Shown: positions 19,239 to 27,975 of the stretch, piece after piece | Position numbering within the stretch: the stretch's first letter is position 1 | Layout: the number at the start of each line of letters is the position of its first letter | NCBI GenBank assembly: GCA_018815245.1 | Contig: JAHIXK010000004.1 | Location: 1-61,950, forward strand | Reading direction: 5' to 3' | Length of the DNA: 61,950 bases | Source of the DNA: Gammaproteobacteria bacterium | GTDB taxonomy: Bacteria; Pseudomonadota; Gammaproteobacteria; Burkholderiales; Burkholderiaceae_B | Translations under genes and position numbers: made by a program | The notes under the pieces: model-generated | Seen by the model: only the letters and a program-made list of their open reading frames with translations | What the model was told of the DNA's origin: nothing | The model's database searches: none

Positions 19239-20018
19239 TCAGGCCTGCAGAAATGCCTGCAGCCTGGTCGCGTAACCCAATTCCTCAGCTTTGGCTTTTG
19301 CCTTTGCGCGGTAGGTTTTGTTCACTTTGTCGGTCAGTCGGGCCATGCGTTGCTGGGCTTTGGTGTCCATCTCGGCGGTAATCAAGCCAACCTCCACCAG
19401 CAAATTGTCGTCGGCAAATGCAGCGGCAATTAATTCCAGCAGCTTTTCGTCGCCCAACATGTTTGCCAATTTCGCAATGCGGTCTTTGCGCTGTGCGTAA
19501 AAGGAAATGTGTAAATTTGCGGCTGGGTCTTTGATCACTTCCATGATCTCAATGGCTTTTTTCTCGGGAATGTAATCGGTGAAGCCGCCCAGCACGTGGA
19601 AGTCGCCGTGTTCCACCAGCTTGGCTGTCACTTTCTTCAGTTGTTCCACAGGCAACTCGGCCAGCATGTTCACTGCGCGTTCAGGAATCTGCTCACGCGC
19701 AACTTCGGCCATGAAGTCGGCGTCGAATAGTTTGCACAGGCTGACCGCTTTGCTCATGGGCGTGAAGTACGACATATTGGCCGTGATGGCAGGCCCAAAT
19801 ACTTTGGTGCACAAGGTTGCGCTAATGGAATCGGGGGCAAGTTTGCCTGCGCCTGCGATCCGCTCAAACACTGGGCCGAATTTGTTCAGCAGGCTATTTT
19901 GAAAATTGGTGCGAAGTTTTTGCAGTGCCACAGCGTCCAGTTTGTCGAGATACGTCAAATCGCCCACAGGCTTGTGCAGTGCTTGCGCCAGGCGGCGCAG
20001 TTCGGTGTTTCGGTCCAT
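19239..20018 (-). CDS. Conserved-looking helical protein, unknown function
   Basis: 259 residues, soluble, no signal peptide, predicted nearly all helical. Segments such as ELPVEQLKKVTAKLVEHGDF followed by YIPEKKAIEIMEVIKDP recall helical-repeat folds like MgtE-N or FliG, but no family is recognised. The C-terminus is basic (KAKAKAEELGY). It begins 3 nt after the stop of the small upstream gene, so the two form a coupled pair. The alpha/beta hydrolase is transcribed divergently. Confidence 0.65.
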   Translation of the reverse strand: MDRNTELRRLAQALHKPVGDLTYLDKLDAVALQKLRTNFQNSLLNKFGPVFERIAGAGKLAPDSISATLCTKVFGPAITANMSYFTPMSKAVSLCKLFDADFMAEVAREQIPERAVNMLAELPVEQLKKVTAKLVEHGDFHVLGGFTDYIPEKKAIEIMEVIKDPAANLHISFYAQRKDRIAKLANMLGDEKLLELIAAAFADDNLLVEVGLITAEMDTKAQQRMARLTDKVNKTYRAKAKAKAEELGYATRLQAFLQA

Positions 20019-20021
20019 GTT

Positions 20022-20234
20022 TTACAGCCCCAGAATTTTTTTGACGGTACCGCGCAACAGGCGGGGAATGTGCTCCAGCGCGTTGTCCATGCTTTCTTTT
20101 AGAAAAGCATCGTGCGCGTCGTGGGCCGCAGCCAGGTCGGCAGCCAGTTTTTTTTGATTTGCTGTGCTGAGTTGTTCCAGTTCGGGCAGGGGCTCGCCAA
20201 GCACCTCCAGCAATGCGGCATCCAGTTTGGGCAT
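20022..20234 (-). CDS. Small helical protein, unknown function
   Basis: 70 residues. The frame opens at 20285, but ATG at 20234 is preceded by GGAG at 6 nt and starts MPKLDAALLEVLGEPLPEL. An Ala/Lys/Asp-rich amphipathic helix (about 20-50) suggests a coiled coil or helical bundle. It is followed after 3 nt by the 259-residue unknown, and the two probably act together. Not recognised. Confidence 0.6.
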   Translation of the reverse strand: MPKLDAALLEVLGEPLPELEQLSTANQKKLAADLAAAHDAHDAFLKESMDNALEHIPRLLRGTVKKILGL

Positions 20235-20381
20235 CTTGGTCTCCATCTTTGTTAAGTTTTGATGAATGATAAGTTGAATTTTCAAAATCGACAGTTTTTC
20301 TTCTTCAATTAGAGCATCGGGCCAAATTCAATGGGCAGGCAGATCGCATACACTTTCAGCAAACATCAATGAGAACTCGCA

Positions 20382-21302
20382 GTGAACAATTATCAACCTT
20401 TGAAACAACATGAATCCCGTTTTGTGGATTTGCGCGGATTGCGCACGCACTTGCACTGCTGGGGGCCAGAGGATGCGCCGCTGTTGGTGATGGTGCATGG
20501 CTGGATGGATGTGGGTGCCAGTTATCAGTTTGTGGTGGATGCGCTGAAACTGGATTACCGGGTAATTGCACCCGACTGGCGCGGTTTTGGCTTGAGCGAT
20601 TGGCCTGTGGGCCAAGGTGCACCGGGCATTCGTTCCTATTGGTTTCCAGATTACCTGGCAGATCTTGATGCCTTGCTGGATCACTTCTCACCTACACAAG
20701 CGGTGAATCTTGTGGGTCACAGCATGGGTGGCAACATTGCCATGATGTATGCCGGTGTTCGGCCGCAGCGTATTCGCACAGTGGTGAATCTGGAAGGTTT
20801 TGGCATGCTGGATTCACCACCCGAGAAAGCACCGACACGTTACAGCAACTGGCTCGATGAGCTGAAAGCACCGAAGGAACTTCGCGCCTATGGCAGCCTG
20901 GAAGCTGTGGCCCGGCGTTTGCAAAAAACCAATCACCGATTGAGCGACGAGAAGGCCATGTACCTTGCCCGGTACTGGTCGGCTGTTGACAATTCCGGCT
21001 ACCGTTTGTTGGGCGATGCAGCCCATAAAATCATGAACCCGATCGGTTACCGACTGGCCGAAGCGCAAGCATGCTGGCGTAACATCACCGCGCCGGTTTT
21101 GCACGTGGAGGCCAAGCAAACCGAGGCGGGTTTGTGGTTGAGCCGCGCTGGTCAGCCTGTGGATTTTGATGCGTTCCGAAAGCGGTTTGATTGTGTGCCC
21201 AACTGGAAATCAGTGATTGTGGACAATGCAGGCCACATGGTTCACCACGACCAGCCTGAAATACTGGCCGGGTTGATTGAAAGCCAAATTGCCACGGAAT
21301 AA
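20382..21302 (+). CDS. Alpha/beta hydrolase
   Basis: 306 residues from a GTG start; an upstream ATG is in another frame and stops at once. The oxyanion region is MVHGWMD, the nucleophile elbow is GHSMGG, and the C-terminal His is in VDNAGHMVHHDQPE, as in epoxide-hydrolase/esterase-type alpha/beta hydrolases. Tryptophan-rich cap segments (SYWFPDYL) suggest a hydrophobic substrate. Cytoplasmic, monocistronic. The substrate is unknown. Confidence 0.87.
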   Translation: MNNYQPLKQHESRFVDLRGLRTHLHCWGPEDAPLLVMVHGWMDVGASYQFVVDALKLDYRVIAPDWRGFGLSDWPVGQGAPGIRSYWFPDYLADLDALLDHFSPTQAVNLVGHSMGGNIAMMYAGVRPQRIRTVVNLEGFGMLDSPPEKAPTRYSNWLDELKAPKELRAYGSLEAVARRLQKTNHRLSDEKAMYLARYWSAVDNSGYRLLGDAAHKIMNPIGYRLAEAQACWRNITAPVLHVEAKQTEAGLWLSRAGQPVDFDAFRKRFDCVPNWKSVIVDNAGHMVHHDQPEILAGLIESQIATE

Positions 21303-21341
21303 AAAAGGTAAAAAAAAGCCGACTTCCGAAGAAGCCGGCTT
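21303..21341 (-). terminator. Strong intrinsic terminator read on the minus strand
   Basis: On the minus strand the stem AAGCCGGCTTC / GAAGTCGGCTT (21316-21341) is continuous with one G-U pair and is capped by a UUCG tetraloop closed by C-G, followed by eight T and more T-rich sequence (21303-21317). On the plus strand the same sequence has an A-C mismatch and no T run. It therefore points leftwards, although no minus-strand gene lies upstream of it. Confidence 0.75.
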
Positions 21342-21440
21342 AACCTTTCTCGCTTGCGGAGAAGAGGAGACATGAGGTTGAACACCATTACAGTGTTCGA
21401 TGTCAGTATTTTCGGTCCTCAGCGTTGTTTCGGGCAAGAA
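21303..21440 (-). ncRNA. Candidate small RNA ending at the orphan terminator
   Basis: Upstream of the minus-strand terminator there is a further hairpin, GAACAC/GTGTTC (21380-21398, 7-nt loop), and no credible minus-strand ORF with a ribosome-binding site. The 5' end is a guess; no convincing -35/-10 pair was found. An alternative is that the terminator stops antisense transcription arising from the 21585-22160 gene. Confidence 0.3.
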
Positions 21441-21584
21441 TATTTGTAGGCAATTCATACTAGACAAACCGTGAACTTTTGCGGTGTTGCTGCATACGTG
21501 TGCCTTTTGACAGTGGCACACACTCAATGTGAACTGTCGCAAGTGTTTGGTTACAAAAGCGTTTACAGTATTAAAAGCGTTGCC

Positions 21585-22160
21585 ATGTTTTGTGCCCGAA
21601 ACACCCAGGCGTCGTCAGCGGCGCAACATTCAGATCAGGATATTTCAACTGCGCCAGCGAGCAAAACACCAGTTGGTGTGGTGGACAGTCTCGCGCGCGG
21701 TCTTCTTGCTGCCTCCCCGGGGCAAGCATCTTTTTGCCACTATCTTGAAGTCCAGTTCGGAACAGGTAAAAGGCCTAGCGCGGTGCAATCGCACTGGCTG
21801 GGGCTGCGTAAAGTTGCCAGTCACATGAACGTGGTTGAACAGCAGGCGATACAAGCAGGCAGGTCCGTCAGTTGGCGAGATCGCAAATTGGCAGCGCGTC
21901 GCTCGGCGAATTGTCTTCATGCCTTGATTAAAAGTATTGATGCCAGGGAAAAGTGTCACCCTTCTTTCCGCAAGGAATTAATTGAGCATTTGGAAAATAT
22001 TGTTCGTTGGTATCCCGGGGCTCCTTTTGCGTGGGCTATGGCGTACAAAAGCCTTTTGCCCGGTGAGTTCTTGACGATCAAGGGAAGTGTGTATGACAAA
22101 GATGCATGCCGTTCAATGATAACTCACATGACAGCGCAAGAAGCAAGAGCTGCTGGTTGA
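21585..22160 (+). CDS. Hypothetical protein
   Basis: 191 residues from ATG at 21585; the frame continues upstream to a GTG at 21471, but that extension is Cys-rich and atypical. The protein is basic, with Ser/Ala/Gln-rich N-terminus and a helical body (SWRDRKLAARRSANCLHALI, HLENIVRWYPGAPFAWAMAY). No family, signal peptide or membrane helix recognised. A terminator follows its stop, which supports a real transcription unit. Confidence 0.5.
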   Translation: MFCARNTQASSAAQHSDQDISTAPASKTPVGVVDSLARGLLAASPGQASFCHYLEVQFGTGKRPSAVQSHWLGLRKVASHMNVVEQQAIQAGRSVSWRDRKLAARRSANCLHALIKSIDAREKCHPSFRKELIEHLENIVRWYPGAPFAWAMAYKSLLPGEFLTIKGSVYDKDACRSMITHMTAQEARAAG

Positions 22161-22183
22161 GCTTGTTGACGCGGTGCCGTCAG

Positions 22184-22215
22184 AGGCAGCCAAAATATGG
22201 CTGCCTTTTGGTTTT
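22184..22215 (+). terminator. Intrinsic terminator
   Basis: AGGCAGCC (22184-22191) pairs perfectly with GGCTGCCT (22199-22206) around a 7-nt loop, followed by TTTTGGTTTT. It ends the 21585-22160 transcript and separates it from the convergent sulfide dehydrogenase gene. Confidence 0.7.
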
Positions 22216-22222
22216 ATGAACG

Positions 22223-23497
22223 CTACACCAGCGTGTCTGCCCAAATGTTCTGGGCCCAGTTCCAGGCGTAAGTACCCTCCAGCTCGTTGGGTGCAGCGGA
22301 CACACCGCCCGAACCTTCCACCGTCAGGAATGTTTTCTTCTCCGCGTTGTACACATGCACGCTGGCCACGTGAATCACGTTGTTGGTGGTCACGTAGCTG
22401 TAGCAGGTGTTGTTGGTCAGTGGCGTGGCGTTGGGTTCCCAGCCGCTAAGCTGCGCAACAATTGCGGCAGCAACTACCTTGGCCTGGCTGTTGGCCATGT
22501 GGCCACTTTTCGGCATCAAGGGTGCGCTTTGTACTGAATCGCCAATCACGTGCACATTGGGTGCCACAGTTGATTCAAAGGTCATGTAGTTCACCTCGGC
22601 CCAACGCTTGTTCAGGTTGGCAATGCCGGAATCGACCACCAGTTTTCCTGCACGTTGTTCAGGCAGAATGTTCAGCACATCGCCCTTGATGGGTTCTTCA
22701 AATTCAAAACGAACTGTTTTCGTGGCGCCATCTACACCGGTTACTTTCATGTTGGGGCGGTATTCCAGAATGCCTTTGTACTCGCTTTCCCAGACGCCTT
22801 TGAACAACTTGCCTTTCGATGTTACGTCGGCATTTGCATCAAGCAGCAACACTTTTGATTTTGGTTTGTATTGCTTGAAGTAGTTGGCCACCATGCTGGC
22901 GCGTTCGTAAGGGCCGGGGGGGCAGCGGTAGGGGGCCAGTGGCACGTTCAGAATGTATGTGCCGCCATCGGGCATGGCTTCCAGTTGTTTGCGCAAACCC
23001 ACGGTTTCGGGGCCAGCTTTCCAGGCCTGTAAAATTTGACCGTTGGCATTGGCCGCTGCCAGACCTTCAATTTTGTCCAGTTGCAAATCAATGCCGGGTG
23101 ACAACACCAGTTTGTCGTAGGGCAGGGTTTTGCCACTTTTCAATTTCACGGTGCGTTTTTCAACATCAATGGCGGTTACATAATCTTTCACCATTTTCAC
23201 GCCGTGGTTGCGGGCAAGGCCGGTGTATGGCGTGCTGATTTCACTTATTTTGCGAAGCCCTCCCACCACCAGGTTGCTCATGGGGCAGGAAATGAATGTG
23301 GCGTTGGGTTCAACCAGGGTAACGTTCAACTGGTTGCCCGACAGCAGGCGCAGGTACTTGGCCGCAGTGGCACCACCATAACCACCACCAATCACCACCA
23401 CTTTGCCTTTGGCGGTTTTGGCTGTTGCTGAAAGGGGCATGCCACCCAGCAGGGCCGTGGCCAGTGCGCTGGTTTGTAGAAATTGTCTTCTTTGCAT
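22223..23497 (-). CDS. fccB: Flavocytochrome c sulfide dehydrogenase, flavoprotein subunit
   Basis: 424 residues with a Tat signal (MQRRQFLQTSALA), so it is exported folded with FAD. The Rossmann motif is VVVIGGGYGGATAAKYL. Redox-active Cys candidates are in FISCPMSNL and NNTCYSY; the C-terminal FCSD flavin-binding region (about 350-424) is complete. It oxidises sulfide, or a Sox-pathway intermediate, in the periplasm and passes electrons to the c-type cytochrome encoded 10 bp upstream. SoxF is the same family, so fccB and soxF cannot be separated here. No sox genes are in the window. Confidence 0.9.
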   Translation of the reverse strand: MQRRQFLQTSALATALLGGMPLSATAKTAKGKVVVIGGGYGGATAAKYLRLLSGNQLNVTLVEPNATFISCPMSNLVVGGLRKISEISTPYTGLARNHGVKMVKDYVTAIDVEKRTVKLKSGKTLPYDKLVLSPGIDLQLDKIEGLAAANANGQILQAWKAGPETVGLRKQLEAMPDGGTYILNVPLAPYRCPPGPYERASMVANYFKQYKPKSKVLLLDANADVTSKGKLFKGVWESEYKGILEYRPNMKVTGVDGATKTVRFEFEEPIKGDVLNILPEQRAGKLVVDSGIANLNKRWAEVNYMTFESTVAPNVHVIGDSVQSAPLMPKSGHMANSQAKVVAAAIVAQLSGWEPNATPLTNNTCYSYVTTNNVIHVASVHVYNAEKKTFLTVEGSGGVSAAPNELEGTYAWNWAQNIWADTLV

Positions 23498-23507
23498 GGT
23501 GCGCTCC

Positions 23508-23855
23508 TTAGTCTTTTTTGCCCAGATAGTTGGCGATGATGTCGATCTGCTCGTCGGTGTAACCCTTGGAAAGCTGATGCATCACGGTGGCGGGGCGCTG
23601 CCCGGTCTTGAACCAGATCATATTGGTTTTGATGTATTCCACACTCAAGTTGGCCAAGCCAGTTACCGCACTGCCCTCTACACCTTTGCCATTGGTGCCG
23701 TGGCAATTTGCACAGGTGGCGGCCAGGCTAGCCGCCTGGAGTTTCTTCTCTGGAGTCATGTCGCTTGCCCCGGCAGCCGAGCCAAGCAGCAAAAGGCCGC
23801 TGGTCAGCATGGTGCTGGCCACTCGCCGTGCCGCGTGTTGTTGTCGCTTGATCAT
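23508..23855 (-). CDS. Monoheme cytochrome c, partner of the sulfide dehydrogenase
   Basis: 115 residues with a signal peptide of about 30 residues and one heme site, CANCH, followed by GTNGKG. Met ligand candidates lie in TVMHQLSKGYTDEQ, as in class I FccA/SoxE-like cytochromes. It is the first gene of a two-gene operon with the flavoprotein and should be its electron acceptor. Known FccA proteins may carry one or two hemes; this one has only one. Confidence 0.87.
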   Translation of the reverse strand: MIKRQQHAARRVASTMLTSGLLLLGSAAGASDMTPEKKLQAASLAATCANCHGTNGKGVEGSAVTGLANLSVEYIKTNMIWFKTGQRPATVMHQLSKGYTDEQIDIIANYLGKKD

Positions 23856-23902
23856 TGATGTCCCTCCAGTTTTTGTTTGGCTTGTGGATCATCACGCATG
23901 CA

Positions 23903-23920
23903 GTGTCGGTTAACTGACAC
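23903..23920. promoter_or_regulatory. 18-bp near-perfect palindrome in a divergent promoter region
   Basis: GTGTCGGTTAACTGACAC has arms GTGTC/GACAC around a GTTAAC core, with only one mismatched pair. It lies midway between the divergent sulfide dehydrogenase operon (starting at 23855) and the beta-helix/cytochrome gene (23982). Position and symmetry suggest an operator for a dimeric regulator; the regulator is unknown. Confidence 0.5.
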
Positions 23921-23981
23921 AAGGCGCAATCCACTTTGATTCTAGCGTGGTAACAGGTACAGGCAAGCAGTTTTTTCTCAT

Positions 23982-26900
23982 ATGCATATAACAACAACGA
24001 GGCTGGACGTGGCGCATTCAAAACAAGCACTGCAAGCACTGTTTTTTTCCCTTTCCGCATTGGTTCTCAGTGCCTGTTTGTCCTCCAGTGATGACCCCAC
24101 GGCAAGCTCGGGTGGTGGTGGCAGCGCAATCAACCCTGCCGAATCAAATGGTCGCGTGTTCTTGATTCAGCCCGGTCCGAATGCTTCCGAGGACATGGTG
24201 AAAGCCATGGTGCAACTAAAACCCAAAGACATTCTCCGGTTTGATTGTGGTTTTTTTGATTTGAAAACCGGTATTCAGATCACCACCACCGAGGATGTGA
24301 TCATTGAAGGTTGCGGCATGGATGAGACATTCCTGTCGTTTCGCGACAGCAATTCGCAGGAAGGCTTTCTGGCGTCGAACGTGCGCGGTGTCACGGTGCG
24401 CAACCTGACCATTGGCGATTCGCCCGGCGATGCGTTCAAAATGAAAGGCGTGAACCACGGCACATTGAAAAAGGTACGGGCCATTTGGAGCAGCGGGCGG
24501 AAAACCCAGGAAGAACGCCCGATTACCGCCGCGAATTTCCGCAATGAAGTCAAGGTGCAGTGCACCGACCCCGCGCGCCACAACCCGGCCAATCCCAATC
24601 CTTTGGAAACGGACAAAACCTCGCCCGATTACACAGTGAGCACCGCCTCGGGGCGCTACGGCATTTACCCGGTGGAAAGCCGCAACATTCTGGTGGAAGA
24701 AACGGAATCCATCGGTGCGTCTGACGCAGGTATATACGTGGGCCAAACCAATATCGCGAAAATTCGAAAAAGCCGCGCAGCCTTCAACGTGTTCGGTTTC
24801 GAAATAGAAAACGTGGTGGACGGCGAGTATTCCGAGAACATTGCCGAGTGCAATTCTGGCGGGTTTCTGGTCTACGACCTGGACAACCTGACCCAGTACG
24901 GTTCACGTTCGCGTGTGTTCAACAACATTTCCAGAAACAACAACACTTACAACTTCGCCGTGCCAGGATCGATTGTGGCGAATGTGCCCCGTGGTTCAGG
25001 ACTGATTACGCTGGCCTACGACAAGATTGATATTTACGACAATGTGTTCGAGAACAATGGTACAGCTGGCGTTATTTTGACCAGCTACGATTTGCTGGGC
25101 GAAAACGGCGACCGCCGCATGGATGTGTATTCCGAAGCGGTGAATATTTTCGACAACACCTTCATCAACAACGGCAATGATTTGCCTCAGCCCGATTTCG
25201 CGGGCATTGTGGCCACGCAAGGCGGGCAGGTGACCAGTGCCTTCCCGTTGGTGGTGGGTTTGAAAAACGCAGCCGGTGGCGGCGGATACAGGGGCGCACA
25301 CATTGTGTGGGACGGCTACACCGATGAACTGAACAGCGAATGTGAATTGCCCAAGGACCGAAATGGCAACCCTGTGGCGGTCGATGATGATGGCAAACCC
25401 ATTCAAGGCAACCACAACCCCAACCCCAGTTGCCGCTACAACAAATACAAATTCAAGGCGAACGGCGAGCGCAAGGTGCCTGCGTGGTGGTTCAGCTGCA
25501 TCAACCCCAACAACAATTTCGGTTCAGACAGCCTGGCATTTGCAAATTTCCACGGTACACGCGGCCTGGACGCGGTGATCAATCTGAATACGAATGACCC
25601 AGCCGCCAACCTGTCGCTGGATTACCTGACCGCGGTGGGCAGTGGCATTCCCTTGTTTCCCTCTGAGTTTGATTTGAGCAAGCACAATTGCATGGCACGA
25701 TTTGGCTCGGACCTGCCACGCCTGCCCGACTTTGAGTTTGAGAAATTCGAGCCCAGTGGCCAGTTTGCCCCAGAGCCCGCGGCTGAAGCAGTCAAGGCAC
25801 TGTGCGAAGTGCCTTTGAAAGCCGGTGTGGTTAACCAGCCCGCCGCCGCAGTGAATTGCCCCGACCTTGCGCAATACAATTTGTTTGCGAGCGATCAGGA
25901 CCCCGCAAGTAAACCGAACGGGCAGGGCATGCCCTATGTGTTGAACAGCAAGCTGTTCAGCGATTATTCGATCAAGCACCGGGTTGTCTTCATACCGGAG
26001 GGCAGGCAGGCCCGCTTCCTTGAAGACGAATCAAGCCGGGTAAATTCCACCATTGATTTTCCGGTGGGCACCATCATTGCCAAAACCTTCTCGTTTGTGG
26101 ACCAGCCGCGTGCCCTTGAAACCCCGTATGAAACCCGTTTGCTGATCAAGCGCCAGCGCAGGGACGGGCAAAACTACTGGGAAGCGCTGGAGTACATTTG
26201 GCAAGATGCGGGCAATGGAAAGCGCAAGGCCGTGCTGACCCAGTTTGGCGGCACAGCATCGGCCAGTTGGGATTACGTGGACGTGGATTCGGGCAGGCGC
26301 CAGGCGGGAAGCACCGACCAGTACCTGTTCCCCAATGCCAGCCAGTGCGCCATTTGCCACAGCAACAACGATGTGGATCCGGGTTCAGCGCCCATTGGCC
26401 CCAAGCCACGCAATTTGAACCGGGCCTACGTGAATGAATCGCCCATGTTCACAGGGCAAGCCCAGCACCCGGTCAATGGCAAGAACCAGTTGAAGTTCAT
26501 GTGTGAAACCGGCCTGATGAATGGCTGCCCCAGCAGCTTTAATCTCGACGAGCGGCAGGTTGCCACCAACGTGAACCACATTCCCAAGTTCAACAAGCCC
26601 GGCGATTCGGGCATGCCCGCGAATTCCAAAGGCGACATTGAGGCCCGCGCCCGTGCTTATCTGGAAGTGAATTGCGCACACTGCCACAATGTGAACGGAC
26701 AGGCTTCCAACACGGGTTTCTATGTGGACGTGTTCCGCGCCGTTGACAGCACCTACGGCATTTGTAAAAAGCCTACGGCCAGCGGTTCAGAAGGGCGGGG
26801 CACCCGCACCTACGACATTCACCCTGCCATGTCAGGCGATTCAATTGTGCCGTACCGAATGGGGCCGGAGGCTGTGGAGCTTGCAGCAAAAATGCCGCCA

Positions 26901-27059
26901 TTGGCACGTAGCGTGGTGCACGAAGAGGGCGTTGCCCTGATCAACCAGTGGATTGACCAGGTGATTGATTCCAGCTACGAGAACGCCGATGCCTGCCAAG
27001 AGGGCAATACATCAGGCGGTGGTTTGCCCTTGATCGGAGGCCTTCCCCTGTTACCATAG
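23982..27059 (+). CDS. Fusion lipoprotein: parallel beta-helix domain plus SO2930-type diheme cytochrome c
   Basis: 1025 residues. The signal ends in a lipobox (ALVLSAC, Cys near residue 32), so it is probably anchored in a membrane facing the periplasm or the outside. Residues about 45-450 are parallel beta-helix repeats (VIIEGCGMDETFLSF, VTVRNLTIGDSPGDAFKMKG). From about 625 (CPDLAQYNLFASDQDP) it matches the SO2930/HNE_0200-type cytochrome, with heme sites CAICH (789-793) and CAHCH (898-902). These two families are normally separate neighbouring genes; here they are one chain. Function is unknown; electron transfer coupled to a bound polymer or surface is plausible. Confidence 0.85.
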   Translation: MHITTTRLDVAHSKQALQALFFSLSALVLSACLSSSDDPTASSGGGGSAINPAESNGRVFLIQPGPNASEDMVKAMVQLKPKDILRFDCGFFDLKTGIQITTTEDVIIEGCGMDETFLSFRDSNSQEGFLASNVRGVTVRNLTIGDSPGDAFKMKGVNHGTLKKVRAIWSSGRKTQEERPITAANFRNEVKVQCTDPARHNPANPNPLETDKTSPDYTVSTASGRYGIYPVESRNILVEETESIGASDAGIYVGQTNIAKIRKSRAAFNVFGFEIENVVDGEYSENIAECNSGGFLVYDLDNLTQYGSRSRVFNNISRNNNTYNFAVPGSIVANVPRGSGLITLAYDKIDIYDNVFENNGTAGVILTSYDLLGENGDRRMDVYSEAVNIFDNTFINNGNDLPQPDFAGIVATQGGQVTSAFPLVVGLKNAAGGGGYRGAHIVWDGYTDELNSECELPKDRNGNPVAVDDDGKPIQGNHNPNPSCRYNKYKFKANGERKVPAWWFSCINPNNNFGSDSLAFANFHGTRGLDAVINLNTNDPAANLSLDYLTAVGSGIPLFPSEFDLSKHNCMARFGSDLPRLPDFEFEKFEPSGQFAPEPAAEAVKALCEVPLKAGVVNQPAAAVNCPDLAQYNLFASDQDPASKPNGQGMPYVLNSKLFSDYSIKHRVVFIPEGRQARFLEDESSRVNSTIDFPVGTIIAKTFSFVDQPRALETPYETRLLIKRQRRDGQNYWEALEYIWQDAGNGKRKAVLTQFGGTASASWDYVDVDSGRRQAGSTDQYLFPNASQCAICHSNNDVDPGSAPIGPKPRNLNRAYVNESPMFTGQAQHPVNGKNQLKFMCETGLMNGCPSSFNLDERQVATNVNHIPKFNKPGDSGMPANSKGDIEARARAYLEVNCAHCHNVNGQASNTGFYVDVFRAVDSTYGICKKPTASGSEGRGTRTYDIHPAMSGDSIVPYRMGPEAVELAAKMPPLARSVVHEEGVALINQWIDQVIDSSYENADACQEGNTSGGGLPLIGGLPLLP

Positions 27060-27063
27060 GGAA

Positions 27064-27879
27064 ATGGAGTTACTCAAAGATCCCACCGTCTTGTTTTTGT
27101 TCAAACTGGCCATCACCTTCGGGTTGATGGCCAGTGGTTTCTTTGTGAACCGGGCCTTGTCCTGGTCGCTTCGCAAGCTGCACACTTATCATCCGGAAAA
27201 AGCGCGTTCCCAACTGGTTTTTTTCAAAAACCTGGTTCGAATGTTTGTTTTCTTTCTGCTGGTTTCCGTGTGGGCTTCGCAAATTACGGGTGCCTTCCTC
27301 AGTGTCATTGCAATTGCAGGTGCATTGATCATCACCGGCAAGGAAGTGGTACTCAGCCTGTTGGGCTATGTGAATATTTCGCTGTCCAAGCCATTCCGGA
27401 TCGGTGATTACATTGAAATTGGTACCCAAAATGGCCGGGTGATTGACATTGATTTGCTCAGTACCAAGTTGTTTGAAATCGGCATGTCGGGCAAGTACAC
27501 CGGGCGCCGCCTGGCGGTTCCGAATGTAATGGTGTTTACGCACACCATCAAACACCTGTCGATGCTGGGCCAGTTCAGTTTGTACACGATCGAGATTATT
27601 TTGCCATTCAAGGCCGATACTGTGAGGGCAGAGCAGATCGCGCTGCAGGTGGCCAACGATGTGTCAGCGGCCTGGCTGGATGAGGCTGATCGGTACTTTG
27701 ATCGCATTGAGGTGTCAGAATTTGTTGACTTGCCCGGTGCCAAACCTGAAGTGTTTTGGCAGGCCTACAATGAACTGGCGCACAAAATGATTGTTCGGCT
27801 GGCTTGTCCGCTTGAAAAGCGGGGTGATGCAGAGCAGGCAATTTACAAGGGCTTCTGGCGGGAATTCGGGCCAGTCTGA
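27064..27879 (+). CDS. MscS-family mechanosensitive channel
   Basis: 271 residues, close to E. coli MscS. There are two N-terminal helices, a pore-type helix rich in Gly/Ala (VIAIAGALIITGKEVVLSLLGYV), then the beta domain with KPFRIGDYIEIGTQNGRVIDIDLL and VPNVMVFTHTIKHL. It should release solutes on hypo-osmotic shock, which fits an ectoine producer. It starts 4 bp after the cytochrome fusion gene, suggesting co-transcription, though a functional link is not evident. Confidence 0.9.
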   Translation: MELLKDPTVLFLFKLAITFGLMASGFFVNRALSWSLRKLHTYHPEKARSQLVFFKNLVRMFVFFLLVSVWASQITGAFLSVIAIAGALIITGKEVVLSLLGYVNISLSKPFRIGDYIEIGTQNGRVIDIDLLSTKLFEIGMSGKYTGRRLAVPNVMVFTHTIKHLSMLGQFSLYTIEIILPFKADTVRAEQIALQVANDVSAAWLDEADRYFDRIEVSEFVDLPGAKPEVFWQAYNELAHKMIVRLACPLEKRGDAEQAIYKGFWREFGPV

Positions 27880-27975
27880 ATTCCGTTCGGTATGAATTCC
27901 GGTGGAAGCCGGGAACCTCCTTCGACAAATACCAGTCTACAAGGCCTGAAGTTGAATAACAAAAAAGGGACATAC

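Noticed and set aside
21210-21542. Minus-strand 110-residue frame through the orphan terminator
   Set aside because: It runs through a strong minus-strand terminator and into the hydrolase gene, has no ribosome-binding site and no family resemblance.
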